From NCBI RefSeq assembly GCF_001042985.1, contig NZ_JYKY01000008.1:98779-162778 (forward strand): a stretch of 64,000 bases of DNA, in the 5' to 3' direction. The notes below the pieces were generated by a model. That model was not told where the DNA came from. It ran no database searches and worked only from the letters and a program-made list of their open reading frames with translations. Within the stretch, counting starts at the first letter, position 1, and each line of letters begins with the position of its first letter. The DNA comes from Pseudomonas lundensis. Its GTDB lineage: Bacteria > Pseudomonadota > Gammaproteobacteria > Pseudomonadales > Pseudomonadaceae. Shown here in pieces: positions 55,100-64,000 of the stretch. A program made the translations under genes and the position numbers.

Positions 55100-56038
55100 G
55101 TGAAAAGTCATCTTTCGATTCTTGGCCTGTTTTTAGTCCTCACAGGCGCCGCCGCTCCCTCAATCGCCGCAGCGACTGAAAGCACCTCTGCCCCGCGCGA
55201 CACCTCACAACTGCATCTCGCGTCAGGCAGCGCGATGCTGGTTGATCTGCAAACCAACAAAGTCATTTACGCCAGTAACCCTGACGTCGTGGTGCCGATC
55301 GCCTCGGTGTCCAAATTGATGACCGCCATGGTGGTGCTGGATGCCAAGTTGCCGATGAATGAATACATCGCGGTCAACATCAGCGACACCCCCGAGATGA
55401 AAGGCGTATTTTCCCGCGTCAAACTCGGCAGCGAACTGACGCGCCACGACATGATGCTGATTACCCTCATGTCCTCAGAAAACCGCGCCGCGGCCACCCT
55501 TGCACACCATTACCCCGGCGGTTACGTGGCGTTTATTGCCGCCATGAATGCCAAAGCCAAAAGCCTGGGCATGATGCACACCCGCTATGTGGAACCGACC
55601 GGCTTGTCGATGCATAACGTCTCGACGGCCCGTGACTTGAGCAAGTTGCTGGCAGCCGCCCGTCAATACCCGATGCTGAGCCAATTGAGCACCACCAAAG
55701 AAACAACCGTCGCCTTTCGCAAACCCAACTACACCTTGGGCTTTCGCAACACCGACCACCTGGTCAACAAGGACAAGTGGAATATCAAGATCACCAAGAC
55801 CGGCTTCACCAATCAGGCAGGGCACTGTCTGGTGCTGGTGACAGAAATGGGCAACCGCCCGGTTTCGCTGGTGATTCTGGATGCATTCGGCAAATACACC
55901 CACTTTGCCGATGCCAGCCGGATCCGCAGCTGGATTGAGACCGGCAAAAGCGGCAGCGTGCCAGATGTGGCATTGCGCTATAAAGCCGATAAGAACCTGA
56001 AGGCCCGCCCGGCGGCCCAGCCTCACCCCTCAAAGTAA
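55100..56038 (+). CDS. pbpG: D-alanyl-D-alanine endopeptidase PbpG (PBP7/8-like)
   Basis: Periplasmic serine peptidase that cleaves DD-crosslinks of murein. The GTG at 55100 gives the expected signal peptide ([19 protein letters not shown]); the frame open to 55049 adds 17 residues. The 312 residues have SVSKLM (Ser nucleophile and Lys), SEN and KTGFTNQAG, the three active-site motifs of low-molecular-weight PBPs. Confidence 0.92.
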   Translation: MKSHLSILGLFLVLTGAAAPSIAAATESTSAPRDTSQLHLASGSAMLVDLQTNKVIYASNPDVVVPIASVSKLMTAMVVLDAKLPMNEYIAVNISDTPEMKGVFSRVKLGSELTRHDMMLITLMSSENRAAATLAHHYPGGYVAFIAAMNAKAKSLGMMHTRYVEPTGLSMHNVSTARDLSKLLAAARQYPMLSQLSTTKETTVAFRKPNYTLGFRNTDHLVNKDKWNIKITKTGFTNQAGHCLVLVTEMGNRPVSLVILDAFGKYTHFADASRIRSWIETGKSGSVPDVALRYKADKNLKARPAAQPHPSK

Positions 56039-56073
56039 TCAGTGCGACCCGGGCCCGGAATGCCGGGCCGGGC

Positions 56074-57039
56074 TCAACCTCGCTTCAATGTTTGCTTATG
56101 GATGTACATCGCACGGTCGGCGTCGAGCAACAGGCTTGCGACCGAGTCATGGTGTTGAGGGTCATATTCAATCTGCCCGACACTGAAACGAATCGCATAA
56201 CCCCGTGACGCGCTTGCATTGCGCTCATCGAGCAACGCTTGCAAGCGAGCCATGACGGCGGCGATGTGCACGCAGTCCGAGCCAGTCATCAACACGACAA
56301 ATTCATCCCCGCCCAATCGCCCGATTACATCGCTTTCACGAAACGCGATGCGCAGCACGTCGGCAAAGGCCTTGAGTGCCAGATCACCCTCGGCGTGGCC
56401 GTAGGTGTCATTGACCTGCTTGAACTCATTGAGATCGAAAAACAATAACGTCGCCGGCCTGCCCCATTGCCTGCAATACGCCAAGCCATGACGCGCCAAG
56501 GCTTCGAAGCCGCGCCGGTTGGAAAGCAGAGTTAGCTCATCCATGGTCGCCAATTGCACAGCCACCAGCTCTTGCTCGGCCATCGCTGCCAAATCCCGCA
56601 ACAACTCACGCTCATCGTCGCTAAGCACACGGGGCAAGGTATCGATCAGGCACAGCGTGCCGACTTTATCGCCGTTAGCGACTTTGAGCGGACAGCCCGC
56701 GTAAAAACGGATGCCCGGATCGCCCAATACCAACGGATTGTCATAAAAGCGCTCGTCCAGCACGGCGTCGCAGATCATCAATATCTGGTCGCCCAAAATC
56801 GCGTGCCCACAAAAGGACACGTCGCGGGGCGTTTCAATGACATCAAGGCCAGCCGCCGATTTGAACCACTGACGCTCGGTATCCACCAGGCTGACCAAGG
56901 CAATCGGCACATTGAACACGCGTCGCGCCAGACGGGTCAGGCGGTCAAATCGCTCCTCCGGCTCGGTGTCGAGGACATTCAACCTGTGCAAGGCTTCTAA
57001 ACGAGCCGCCTCGTCGACAGGTTTGTCTGGAACCCGCAT
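56074..57039 (-). CDS. GAF-GGDEF diguanylate cyclase
   Basis: Makes cyclic di-GMP. Residues 25-155 are a GAF sensor (FNVPIALVSLVDTERQWFKS, FCGHAI, FYAGCPLKV), and residues 165-320 a GGDEF domain with the intact RLGGDEF and the inhibitory RESD I-site five residues before it. It lacks membrane segments, so it is cytoplasmic. An active enzyme with product feedback is predicted. Confidence 0.92.
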   Translation of the reverse strand: MRVPDKPVDEAARLEALHRLNVLDTEPEERFDRLTRLARRVFNVPIALVSLVDTERQWFKSAAGLDVIETPRDVSFCGHAILGDQILMICDAVLDERFYDNPLVLGDPGIRFYAGCPLKVANGDKVGTLCLIDTLPRVLSDDERELLRDLAAMAEQELVAVQLATMDELTLLSNRRGFEALARHGLAYCRQWGRPATLLFFDLNEFKQVNDTYGHAEGDLALKAFADVLRIAFRESDVIGRLGGDEFVVLMTGSDCVHIAAVMARLQALLDERNASASRGYAIRFSVGQIEYDPQHHDSVASLLLDADRAMYIHKQTLKRG

Positions 57040-57189
57040 GCGTCACTCCTTTGTGCACGAACAGGCACAAGCGTAGTTCACAGCGTCTTTGAACGAGAGA
57101 TGGCCGACCAAACGCCGAAGGGAGGGATAAAGAAAGTGCAGGCACTTGTCTCGGGGAGAGGTCGAAAACAAATGCCTGCGTACTGCTCG

Positions 57190-57318
57190 TCAATGCCTGG
57201 GTTGCTCTTTTTTCGGTTTTTTAATGGTTTCTACGGTGGTTTCCCGAGGTCGACGCTTGGCTTCTTCCAGTGGAATAAAGAGACCGGTTGCGGAGTCGCG
57301 GGCACGTTTATTTTTCAT
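57190..57318 (-). CDS. Small basic 42-residue protein
   Basis: Reads MKNKRARDSATGLFIPLEEA, then KRRPRETTVETIKKPKKEQPRH. A short Lys/Arg-rich protein of this type recurs in Pseudomonas, with no known role. The start is upstream-spaced by a modest AGGTGAT. No larger frame overlaps it on this strand. Confidence 0.6.
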   Translation of the reverse strand: MKNKRARDSATGLFIPLEEAKRRPRETTVETIKKPKKEQPRH

Positions 57319-57448
57319 GTCAATCACCTGTGAATGGCGCCGGACACGTCGTGCGCCCGGTCGGCTATCTTCAGGCTAGTCGACGAAAAACCTCTGAAAA
57401 CCATCCGGAAACAAGCGCTTGCAGTTCTGCGCCTACCCCGAATACAAA

Positions 57449-57474
57449 GAACCCCGCCTGAAAAGACGGGGTTC
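57449..57474 (-). terminator. Terminator after ibpA
   Basis: On the minus strand GAACCCCG and CGGGGTTC pair around a 10-nt loop, 20 bp past the ibpA stop, with TCTTTG following. Confidence 0.8.
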
Positions 57475-57493
57475 CTGACACGCCACTGCGGGA

Positions 57494-57943
57494 TCAGTTT
57501 TGCAGGGCTGGCTGTTCCCCATTGATCGGGATGCGTTTGGCTTTTGCCTCTTCAGGCACTACCCGTTGCAGATCAATGCTCAACAAGCCATTGCTCAGGT
57601 TTGCACCTTTGATCTCGATGTGGTCATCGAGGCGGAAGGACAGTTTGAACGCCCGCTGTGCAATACCCTGATGCAAAAAGGTCACGCTGTCGTCGGTGCT
57701 GGTTTCACGTTTGCTGCCGCTCACGCTCAACACACCTTTCTCTACTTGCAGGTCCAGGTCTTCCTGCTGGAAACCCGCTGCAGCTACGACAATGCGATAG
57801 CTGTCTTCACCGCGTTTTTCAACGTTGTAGGGTGGGTAGCCACCGCTGGTGTCATTGCGAAGCGCGGTTTCGAACAAATCACTAAAACGGTCAAAGCCGA
57901 CAGAATTACGGAACAGTGGCGCCAGAGAAAATGCAGTGCTCAT
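57494..57943 (-). CDS. ibpA: Small heat-shock protein IbpA (Hsp20)
   Basis: Holdase of the alpha-crystallin family that binds aggregating proteins. The 149 residues have FDRFSDLFETALRN, the crystallin core YPPYNVEKRGEDSYRIVVAAAGF and the conserved GVLSVSGSKRE, GIAQRAFKLSFRL and the ERI-type tail KRIPIN. A sigma32 promoter and a structured leader precede it. Confidence 0.95.
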   Translation of the reverse strand: MSTAFSLAPLFRNSVGFDRFSDLFETALRNDTSGGYPPYNVEKRGEDSYRIVVAAAGFQQEDLDLQVEKGVLSVSGSKRETSTDDSVTFLHQGIAQRAFKLSFRLDDHIEIKGANLSNGLLSIDLQRVVPEEAKAKRIPINGEQPALQN

Positions 57944-58003
57944 AATTTAGCCTCCTGATTTCAGCGAGATTTTGTCTCCGCGACCCGGTTTCGGCATCGC
58001 GTA
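57944..58003 (-). promoter_or_regulatory. ibpA leader, candidate ROSE-like RNA thermometer
   Basis: The 60-nt leader ends with AGGAGG 7 nt before the ATG. An upstream stretch with ATCTCGCTG can mask that site, as in ROSE elements of other hsp20 genes. The fold was judged by eye only. Confidence 0.45.
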
Positions 58004-58009
58004 CTCCCT

Positions 58010-58037
58010 AAATAGGGACCGACCCAATCATTTCAAG
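58010..58037 (-). promoter_or_regulatory. Sigma32 heat-shock promoter of ibpA
   Basis: CTTGAAA, 13 bp, CCCTATTT on the minus strand, against a consensus of CTTGAAA-N11-16-CCCCATNT. It lies 67 bp upstream of the ibpA start and fits a short leader. Confidence 0.8.
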
Positions 58038-58057
58038 AGGTTTTTTTAAAAAAAATT

Positions 58058-59026
58058 TCAGGTGTTTGAAGCCGCATCCATGGGCGAGTTGTTGACCAGA
58101 TGACGGACTTTTTCACAGTCGGTTTCGCGGCGCATCGCATTGAACAGCACCGTGGCCTCGGGATAATTGCGCGTCAGCATCGCCAGCCACTGCTTCAGAC
58201 GCCCGGGGGCTGAGCGCGGGGTCAGTTGCGCTTGAGCCTGGGCCCAGAAGTCACGAATCATCGGCTGCAGGTCAGCCCAAGTCATTTCGACGACCTCTTC
58301 CCCGGCCCGCGCTGCGGCGATCTGCCGGGCAAGGTCTGGCCTGGAAACCAGACCCCGGCCGAGCATGATGTCTTCAGCACCACTGATTTCGCGGCAACGG
58401 CGCCAATCTTCAACGGACCAGATGTCCCCATTGGCAAACACCGGCACCTTGACGACCTCTTGCACCTGAGCAATGTATTCCCAATGCGCAGGTGGCTTGT
58501 AGCCATCCATTTTGGTCCGGGCATGCACCACGATCTGGCTTGCGCCGCCTTCAGCCAGCGCAATGGCGCATTCGTTGGCGCTGTCAGGGGTATCGAAGCC
58601 CAAACGCATCTTGGCCGTGACCGGGATATGAGCCGGCACAGTGCGACGCACTTGCAACAGGATCGCATGCAGCAGTTCAGGCTCTTTGAGCAGCACGGCA
58701 CCGCCACGGGACTTGTTCACCGTTTTGGCCGGACAGCCAAAATTCAGATCGATCACTTCAGCGCCCAACTGGCAGGCCAGCGCTGCGTTGTCTGCCAGGC
58801 ACGCCGGATCGGACCCCAGCAATTGCACGCGCAGCGGCACGCCTGCACGGGTCTTCGCGCCGTGCTGAAGCTCAGGGGCAAACTTGTGGAAGTAAGCTTC
58901 GGGCAGCAGACGCTCGGTGACCCGAATGAATTCGGTGACACACCAATCAATACCGCCGGTGCGGGTCAGGACATCACGCAGGATGTTGTCGACCAGCCCT
59001 TCCATCGGCGCCAAGGCAATTTGCAT
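58058..59026 (-). CDS. dusC: tRNA-dihydrouridine(16) synthase DusC
   Basis: Flavoenzyme reducing U16 in tRNAs. The 322 residues have APMEG at the start, the catalytic cysteine in [22 protein letters not shown], and HARTKMDGY, which distinguish DusC from DusA/B, followed by [11 protein letters not shown] and [10 protein letters not shown]. It is followed closely by ibpA on the same strand. Confidence 0.94.
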   Translation of the reverse strand: MQIALAPMEGLVDNILRDVLTRTGGIDWCVTEFIRVTERLLPEAYFHKFAPELQHGAKTRAGVPLRVQLLGSDPACLADNAALACQLGAEVIDLNFGCPAKTVNKSRGGAVLLKEPELLHAILLQVRRTVPAHIPVTAKMRLGFDTPDSANECAIALAEGGASQIVVHARTKMDGYKPPAHWEYIAQVQEVVKVPVFANGDIWSVEDWRRCREISGAEDIMLGRGLVSRPDLARQIAAARAGEEVVEMTWADLQPMIRDFWAQAQAQLTPRSAPGRLKQWLAMLTRNYPEATVLFNAMRRETDCEKVRHLVNNSPMDAASNT

Positions 59027-59100
59027 GGGTGACTCTCATAAAAAAACGTGCGGCAGTTTACGCGCTAACGCGGGCAATCGGTATCGCGTTGCACGCCCTA

Positions 59101-59535
59101 TCAGGCTGGCACGACCGCCGGACCATAGCCATCGAAGAATTCGGGCGGCAGGCGTTTGGCTTTGCCGCTGGACAGTTCGATACACACAAACGTGGTGTTA
59201 GCCCGCAGCAACGTCAGCCCGTCGCGCGGCCTGATCAACTGGAACTGACGCGTCATGCGCAAGCGTTTGTCGCAATCGATGATCCACGTCGCCAGTTGCA
59301 ACTCGTCACCTTCATAGGCGCTGGCCAGGTAATCGATTTCATGCCTGGCCACGGCCATGGCGCGGTCAAGACGACGGTATTCCGTGAGGTCCAGCCCGAG
59401 GCGCTGAGAGTGACGCCAGGCGCATCGTTCCAGCCAGACAACATAGGCAGCGTTATTGGCATGGCCAAAACCGTCGATGTCTTCAGCCTGCACCTGCAGA
59501 TCAATGATGAACGGCGTTGCCAAATCCCAGCTCAT
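59101..59535 (-). CDS. YbgC-like acyl-CoA thioesterase (4HBT hot-dog)
   Basis: Encodes 144 residues of the hot-dog fold: VQAEDIDGFGHANNAAYVVWLERCAW with the catalytic Asp (equivalent to the D-x-F-G-H-x-N-N motif), RHEIDYLASAYEGD and TTFVCIELSSGK. It hydrolyses short acyl- or aromatic-CoA thioesters. The second gene of a probable unit leading into dusC. Confidence 0.85.
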   Translation of the reverse strand: MSWDLATPFIIDLQVQAEDIDGFGHANNAAYVVWLERCAWRHSQRLGLDLTEYRRLDRAMAVARHEIDYLASAYEGDELQLATWIIDCDKRLRMTRQFQLIRPRDGLTLLRANTTFVCIELSSGKAKRLPPEFFDGYGPAVVPA

Positions 59536-59832
59536 GCCCAGCCTCCACGCTTAAATAAAGGGCGCAGTGTAACGCAGCAGGTCTGTTTAAGGTGGGGAGC
59601 GGCACAGGGCCAAACGAGGGTGATGGCGAGGATGACAAAAGCTTCAGGCAAACAAAAGGGCCATTCAATAATTAGACGACGGTGACACAAGCAATTCGCC
59701 AACCTTGCCGAGACGCCCTATATTACTGGTCTTGAGCGAGGTTCGCTATGGTACACACTGATCGTTCAGAAGGCGATTCTGAGGCCTGTGCCAGCTCCCC
59801 GCGTCCGTCACACGTGCAGCATTGGAGTTCGA

Positions 59833-61290
59833 ATGTCCTACCTCACTCGCCGCGATGGTCGTTACAGCTACCGCCGTCGATTCCCCGCCGATGTTGCCGA
59901 GGTAGTCGGACGCGTCGAGTACCGCAAAGCCTTGGGTACTGCCGACCGGTCGGAGGCGCTGCGCCTGTCTCACGCTGTGTCGGTTGAGTTCGATCGGATT
60001 TGTGATGCAGCCGTGGCCGAGTGTGCTGCCCCGGTTCCGCACAGCGCAGAGCCAGAGACGGTGCAAGCGCAAGCGAAGACTGCCACCGAGGTGCTGAACA
60101 ATCTGAATGCTATGGTCCGGGGCTTCACGTTAAACATCACTGAGCGTATGCAGTCGTCGGGCTGGCAGTCTGAGCTTGAATGGCGTAGAGCGTCCTTAGA
60201 AGCGCATGCCCGAGGGACTTTGGTGTTGCCGGGTCTGGATGTACACCCTATTGAAGCTCGGGCGATGTTGCGGGCACTGGACGACACTCTAGCCGGGAAT
60301 TCTCCCCGATTCGATACGCCTGCACCGGGAGCGCCTGCTGTTACTGCCTCGACTCCCGTGCCAGCGGGCGATGCCGTCACCGAGGCGGCGTTCCAGTCGG
60401 TGCTAGATGAGTACTGCGAAGGCGTGAGCAAGGGTCGCGCTGACAAGGTTCGCAGCCTGAGCAGAAAGGTGCTGACTTGGCCGAGCACACAGGACCAGCA
60501 AATACAAAGCCTGATGAAGTTCTGCACTGAGAAATTGGCGGGCGGCGGCAAACCCTCGTCGGTGCATTCCGACGCGTACTGCCTGCTGAGCGTCCTGCGG
60601 AGAATCCCCGGCTGGGTTGGTATGGCACTGCCAAAAGCCGGGGCGGTGGCTAAAGCCGTGCGATCTGGCGCGGGAATGAGCAAGGATCAACGGTTGCCGA
60701 TCCCACTGGCGCTGATGCTTGATATCCACGCCAAGATCAAAGCCACTACCCCAGCGCATTACCCCGCTGTCGTGCTGCTGGCGCGGTACGCCCTGCGCCC
60801 GAGTGAGCTGCTTCAAGAAGGCTTGAGGGCACTGGGGCACCGTTCCGATGTGATGGGTAATACCGAACTGGTGTTCAAAGCTGCGCTAAGTGGCGGGAAG
60901 AACGCGGCTAGCCGTCGTGATTTGCCTGTGCACGCCGATGACGAGCCGCTGTTCCACGCCGTGCTGTCGGGGCTGGGGCTGCCCTCTGGGGCCAGTTCCG
61001 CCGATCTTGATAGACGGGCGCGGCAACGAGTTCGAAGCCTATCACGGGTGTTCAGCCGCGCCCTTGGCGAAGCCCCCGGCATGAGCCTGTACAGCCAACG
61101 CCACACGTGCGCTGACCTGCTGCGCAAAGTCGGGGCGACGACGGATGAAGTCGGCGGCATCCTCGGGCACACCCCAGCCGGATCGAAAGCCACAAGTATT
61201 TATGGTGGTAGCCAGCCGTTGGATAGGCCGCGTGAGCTGCTGGCAAAGGTTCGGGAATTGATCCCAGATCCAAAGCCAGAGCGGATCTAA
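59833..61290 (+). CDS. Tyrosine integrase of a mobile element
   Basis: Site-specific recombinase of a genomic island or prophage. ATG 59833 opens SYLTRRDGRYSYRRRFP, the N-terminal arm-binding segment of the family. The catalytic core (about 290-475) has ARYALRPSELL (Arg I), YSQRHTCADLL (His-Arg pair) and ILGH...IYGG (His/Trp position and nucleophile Tyr). The extension from 59788 is not needed. It marks the left end of an element running to the right edge. Confidence 0.85.
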   Translation: MSYLTRRDGRYSYRRRFPADVAEVVGRVEYRKALGTADRSEALRLSHAVSVEFDRICDAAVAECAAPVPHSAEPETVQAQAKTATEVLNNLNAMVRGFTLNITERMQSSGWQSELEWRRASLEAHARGTLVLPGLDVHPIEARAMLRALDDTLAGNSPRFDTPAPGAPAVTASTPVPAGDAVTEAAFQSVLDEYCEGVSKGRADKVRSLSRKVLTWPSTQDQQIQSLMKFCTEKLAGGGKPSSVHSDAYCLLSVLRRIPGWVGMALPKAGAVAKAVRSGAGMSKDQRLPIPLALMLDIHAKIKATTPAHYPAVVLLARYALRPSELLQEGLRALGHRSDVMGNTELVFKAALSGGKNAASRRDLPVHADDEPLFHAVLSGLGLPSGASSADLDRRARQRVRSLSRVFSRALGEAPGMSLYSQRHTCADLLRKVGATTDEVGGILGHTPAGSKATSIYGGSQPLDRPRELLAKVRELIPDPKPERI

Positions 61291-61467
61291 ATCAGCTAAG
61301 AAACGCACTGCGAAGCCGTCGGAATCCCCACTATGTGTCGAATCGCTTAGAGCCTTATAGGACGTGGCCTGTAGCTGAGCTGGCGTTTAGTTCCCCACTT
61401 AGAGGAGACGGGAAGCAAATAACGTCTTTCCCCGACCTCTAAGCAATAGCGGACACTCCGAGGAAGA

Positions 61468-62340
61468 GTGAGTACATCTGCACAAGATGCAGCCTCCCCC
61501 GAGTACCACTGCGAGGAAGACGACAACAAGGAGACGAATTTGACAGATTTAGATGTAAGAGACTTGGAGCCGATGTTCCAAGACCCGACCGCGACGCTCA
61601 CTGTGATGCAGAAAGACTGGTGGAACGGCTGGATTGCTGGCCGGGAGATTGACCAGAATGTTTACCGTGCGCTGCCTACTTACAAAGTAGCCGCTGACTT
61701 GTTCGCTGAATTCACCGGCAAGTGCGGCGTTAGTAAATCCCGCGAAGCGTACTTGGCAAAGCTCCGAGCAGAGCAAGCCTTCTACAAAGCCTGTGCCGCT
61801 GAGCACGTTGGTCGGTACAGATCAAGCCAACAAACCGTTGATGCTGCTGTGCTGCTGGTGATTGATGCCGAAGGGAACGTACTCCCACGAGTGGCCCTGC
61901 TTGATGCTGGCGTCCCTGCCGATGAAGTAGCCCGGATTACCAGCAAGACCGGCGCGCGTCGCAAGGTCAAGAAGTCATTGCAGAAACATGCCCTGCACCC
62001 GAATGCCCAACGAATGATCCGAAGCGAAGGGAGGAGGGAGTACCTGCGCATGGCCGCTGATACGTTATCTGGAAGCCTTGAAGGTATTGCTGTGAATATG
62101 AAGACACAAGCTCGACTGGCTCGACTGGAACAAAGTGAGGCCGATCACGCCCGCCGTATCGGGGAGCTGGAAGCACGTCTAGCTGCCGTTGATGCGCGGC
62201 ACGCATTGGAGGACATCGGACTAGACCCACGGCTGGAAGCTGTACGCCTCCGTGACGAAGGCAAAACCACTGGCGAGATTGCGCAGTTCCTTGGTCAGAA
62301 TCGGAACACCGTGAAGAGTTGGATACGGAGAGCGGCATAA
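61468..62340 (+). CDS. Island protein with C-terminal HTH, unknown function
   Basis: Encodes 290 residues from GTG 61468 with GAGGAAGA upstream. It contains a coiled-coil (about 205-245) and a C-terminal homeodomain-like HTH (LRDEGKTTGEIAQFLGQNRNTVKSWIRRAA), like site-specific recombinase or replication-initiation helpers of plasmids. The rest is unrecognised. It lies 177 bp after the integrase. Confidence 0.55.
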   Translation: MSTSAQDAASPEYHCEEDDNKETNLTDLDVRDLEPMFQDPTATLTVMQKDWWNGWIAGREIDQNVYRALPTYKVAADLFAEFTGKCGVSKSREAYLAKLRAEQAFYKACAAEHVGRYRSSQQTVDAAVLLVIDAEGNVLPRVALLDAGVPADEVARITSKTGARRKVKKSLQKHALHPNAQRMIRSEGRREYLRMAADTLSGSLEGIAVNMKTQARLARLEQSEADHARRIGELEARLAAVDARHALEDIGLDPRLEAVRLRDEGKTTGEIAQFLGQNRNTVKSWIRRAA

Positions 62341-62447
62341 GGCTGGGTGCAGCGTGGGTGCACTGCACCCATCATAGCTTGATCAAACTCATAGAGTACT
62401 TCGTACTCATTACTACCTATTGAACCACTCGCCCGGGAGCACCGACC

Positions 62448-62639
62448 ATGACTGTAACCACCTTGCCCGACGGGAGCGTCTGCATCGACGACAGCGGCCT
62501 CTCACAGGATGCGGAAGCTGCCCGGCTAATCGCTGATGGCCTGAGCCTTACTGAGCTGATGGCTGCCTTAGGATGCTCTGCTGAAACCGCTGCTGAGTAC
62601 TTCGCGGGTTATGTACCCTTGCCTGATGAAGACGAATAA
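62448..62639 (+). CDS. Small acidic HTH-like protein
   Basis: Encodes 63 residues from ATG 62448, with GGGAG upstream. ARLIADGLSLTELMAALGCSAETAAEYF is a plausible small HTH, and the rest is acidic. It may regulate the element. Unrecognised. Confidence 0.5.
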   Translation: MTVTTLPDGSVCIDDSGLSQDAEAARLIADGLSLTELMAALGCSAETAAEYFAGYVPLPDEDE

Positions 62640-63112
62640 CCCCGCCGACTGACCGGCCTGTTTCCCGCTGTGTTCGATTGGTCATCGAGTACAGCCGCCA
62701 GTGACGCGCTCTCCTTCGTGGACGCTGGCAACCTATTCCGCTGCACCTCAACCCCACGCGGCTTATCGAATGAAACCCGTGTTCGTACGGTGATTCCACG
62801 CCTTAAAACGACGAGAGCCTTGCCACCCTAGCTACCCTACCGGGTCGGCTTAACTGGGTCTTCTGGATAGTGTCTCAACCGTTCCAACCCGCCAGCCTCA
62901 CCAACTGACGAATCCTAGATCCAAACCCCGCTGCACCCACTCGCACTCCGTGCACTTCGATCGATACCCGCCTTCGTACGGCTAATTCAGACCCAGAATC
63001 AACGCTAGCGATTGAGCAACCCAACTGGGGCGGTTCAGCACTGGCGCGATTCCGTGCGTCCGTAGAACCGTTCCAGTGTGTGTCCGTCCCCCAACGTTAT
63101 GGAGGCTACACA
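62640..63112. other. Gene-free 473 bp in the right-hand element
   Basis: No frame with a ribosome site. It contains CTTCGTACGG/GTTCGTACGG repeats (about 62780 and 62970) and several TGCACCTC/TGCACCC copies. Otherwise nothing recognised. Confidence 0.4.
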
Positions 63113-63451
63113 ATGCAAGTTCAATCAGTTCAATCCAATCCTGAGAAAGCAGCAGCTACCCGACTTGCCGCTCAGGATCACGCACGCAAGAACCTTAAAC
63201 TCGACTTCTCAGATACCCCTCGCTGGCGTGAGCTGGCCGCTGCTGCTGGGTTCCGTCTTCCATTGTGGTATTTGCCAGCCACTGCTGGTGGCGTACGCCG
63301 GTACGCCTTGGGCCTCGGCATCACACTTGAACAGATCACCGAAGTCACGGGCTGCAAGTCATTCCGCACCTTTGCCGATATGAATCCCACTTGGCCGCTC
63401 TGGGCTGTGGTCGGGTTGTTGCTGGAGATGGCTGAAGAACTCAAGAAGTAA
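63113..63451 (+). CDS. Small hypothetical protein of the right-hand element
   Basis: Encodes 112 residues from ATG 63113, which has GGAGG at 8 nt. It is basic at the start, then LWYLPATAGGVRRYALGLGITLEQITEVTGCKSFRTFADMNP looks like an HTH with hydrophobic end (WPLWAVVGLLLEMAEELKK). Probably regulatory. Unrecognised. Confidence 0.5.
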   Translation: MQVQSVQSNPEKAAATRLAAQDHARKNLKLDFSDTPRWRELAAAAGFRLPLWYLPATAGGVRRYALGLGITLEQITEVTGCKSFRTFADMNPTWPLWAVVGLLLEMAEELKK

Positions 63452-63553
63452 CCGTCACAGTTTCATCCTGGCTCCGGCTGTCCTTACGCCGATCTGCCGA
63501 CCTCTGCTGCATAAACCAATCGAATCTAATCACCTGAACAAGGAGGCCGACCC

Positions 63554-63578
63554 ATGACTACCAAAAACTCCAGCTTGT
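63554..63578 (+). pseudogene. Start of a gene interrupted by the IS3 insertion
   Basis: AAGGAGG and ATG 63554 begin a frame MTTKNSSL that is cut after eight codons by the IS terminus. The remainder of the gene must lie beyond the element, off the window. Confidence 0.6.
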
Positions 63579-64000
63579 TGAATCGCCCCGGGTTTTCTAG
63601 ACACTCTCCAGGCTCGCTGCGTAACGCTTTTCAAACTCTACCGGTGACAGCTGATTGTTGAAACTGTGGCGTCGTTTTGGGTTGTAAAACATCTCGATGT
63701 AATCGAACACATCATCCCGAGCATCCTGGCGTGTAGTGTAGATTTTACGCTTGATCCGTTCCCGCTTTAGCAACTGGAAAAAGCTCTCCGCCACAGCGTT
63801 GTCGTGGCAGTTACCTCGACGACTCATGCTGGCCACCAGGTTGTTAGCTTTCAAGAAGCTTCGCCAGTCCGAACTGCTGTACTGACTGCCTTGATCCGAG
63901 TGGATCATCACCTCTTGCTTCGGCTTACGTCTCCAAACCGCCATCAGCAGTGCATCAATGGCTACGTCGCTGGTCATCTGCGACTTCATTGACCAACCAA
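63579..64000 (-). mobile_element. IS3-family insertion sequence, partial
   Basis: The sequence from 63579 starts TGAATCGCCCCGGGTTTTCT, similar to the terminal repeat of IS51-type IS3 elements, and the transposase ends 18 bp inside. The other end and the OrfA gene are outside the window. The exact target duplication cannot be seen. Confidence 0.75.
63597..64000 (-). CDS. IS3-family transposase OrfB, C-terminal part
   Basis: About 134 residues are visible, with the 5' part outside the right edge. The DDE catalytic core is present: second Asp in MIHSDQGSQYSS and Glu in AVAESFFQLLKRERI, then YNPKRRHSFNNQLSPVEFE. It is intact as far as can be read. Confidence 0.93.
   Translation of the reverse strand, partial: GWSMKSQMTSDVAIDALLMAVWRRKPKQEVMIHSDQGSQYSSSDWRSFLKANNLVASMSRRGNCHDNAVAESFFQLLKRERIKRKIYTTRQDARDDVFDYIEMFYNPKRRHSFNNQLSPVEFEKRYAASLESV

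Overview
The window looks like chromosome of a fluorescent-group Pseudomonas. The evidence is the TreS-maltokinase/GlgE trehalose-glucan genes, an mdeR-mdeA methionine gamma-lyase pair almost identical in motifs to that of P. putida, a CsrA/RsmA homologue, Ivy, PpnN, an IbpA behind a sigma32 promoter, a GC-rich backbone, and tRNA-Val(GAC). Identifications come from reading motifs; no database search was run.

Layout. 1-6.7 kb: TreS-maltokinase (cut by the left edge) and GlgE on the minus strand, with a stand-alone paralogue of the GlgE N-terminal domain nearby. 7-10.4 kb: an orphan CcoG, a MocR-type regulator and a small lipoprotein. 10.5-16.3 kb: an RND efflux operon (permease, adaptor, outer-membrane factor) whose last gene is frameshifted. 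16.4-21.2 kb: small housekeeping genes (SPOR lipoprotein, CsrA, DUF1269, Ivy, YbjQ, PpnN, DUF3087). 21.3-22.7 kb: a frameshifted GH19 lysozyme/chitinase-like gene and an unrecognised AT-richer gene. 22.7-28.4 kb: methionine gamma-lyase with its Lrp-type regulator, then a LysR regulator divergent from the DUF969-DUF979-Pcp (5-oxoproline) operon.

28.5-41 kb is an accessory region ending at tRNA-Val. It starts at a decapitated cytochrome P450. It then carries an hcp gene thrown out of frame by a (CGGG)4 tract, a polymorphic-toxin type 44 effector directly behind it, two phage-like genes, a run of DNA hairpins, an XRE regulator, a serine recombinase, and a 961-residue SEFIR-NACHT protein that looks like a bacterial NLR-type antiphage gene. 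Lower GC, mixed phage/plasmid content and a mispaired acceptor stem in the tRNA all fit island insertion.

41-59.5 kb is ordinary core: PuuB-like oxidase, a C39-like lipoprotein without its catalytic residues, TerC, NhaR, an MFS exporter, SstT, YceH, an AroE-like dehydrogenase, AzlCD, Dps, an RlmI-like methyltransferase, PbpG, a GAF-GGDEF cyclase, IbpA, DusC and a thioesterase. 59.8 kb to the right edge is a second mobile element: tyrosine integrase, small phage/plasmid-like genes, and an IS3-family insertion that runs off the window.

The best candidates for a noteworthy system are the SEFIR-NACHT gene and the hcp/type 44 toxin pair with its possible repeat-based switch.
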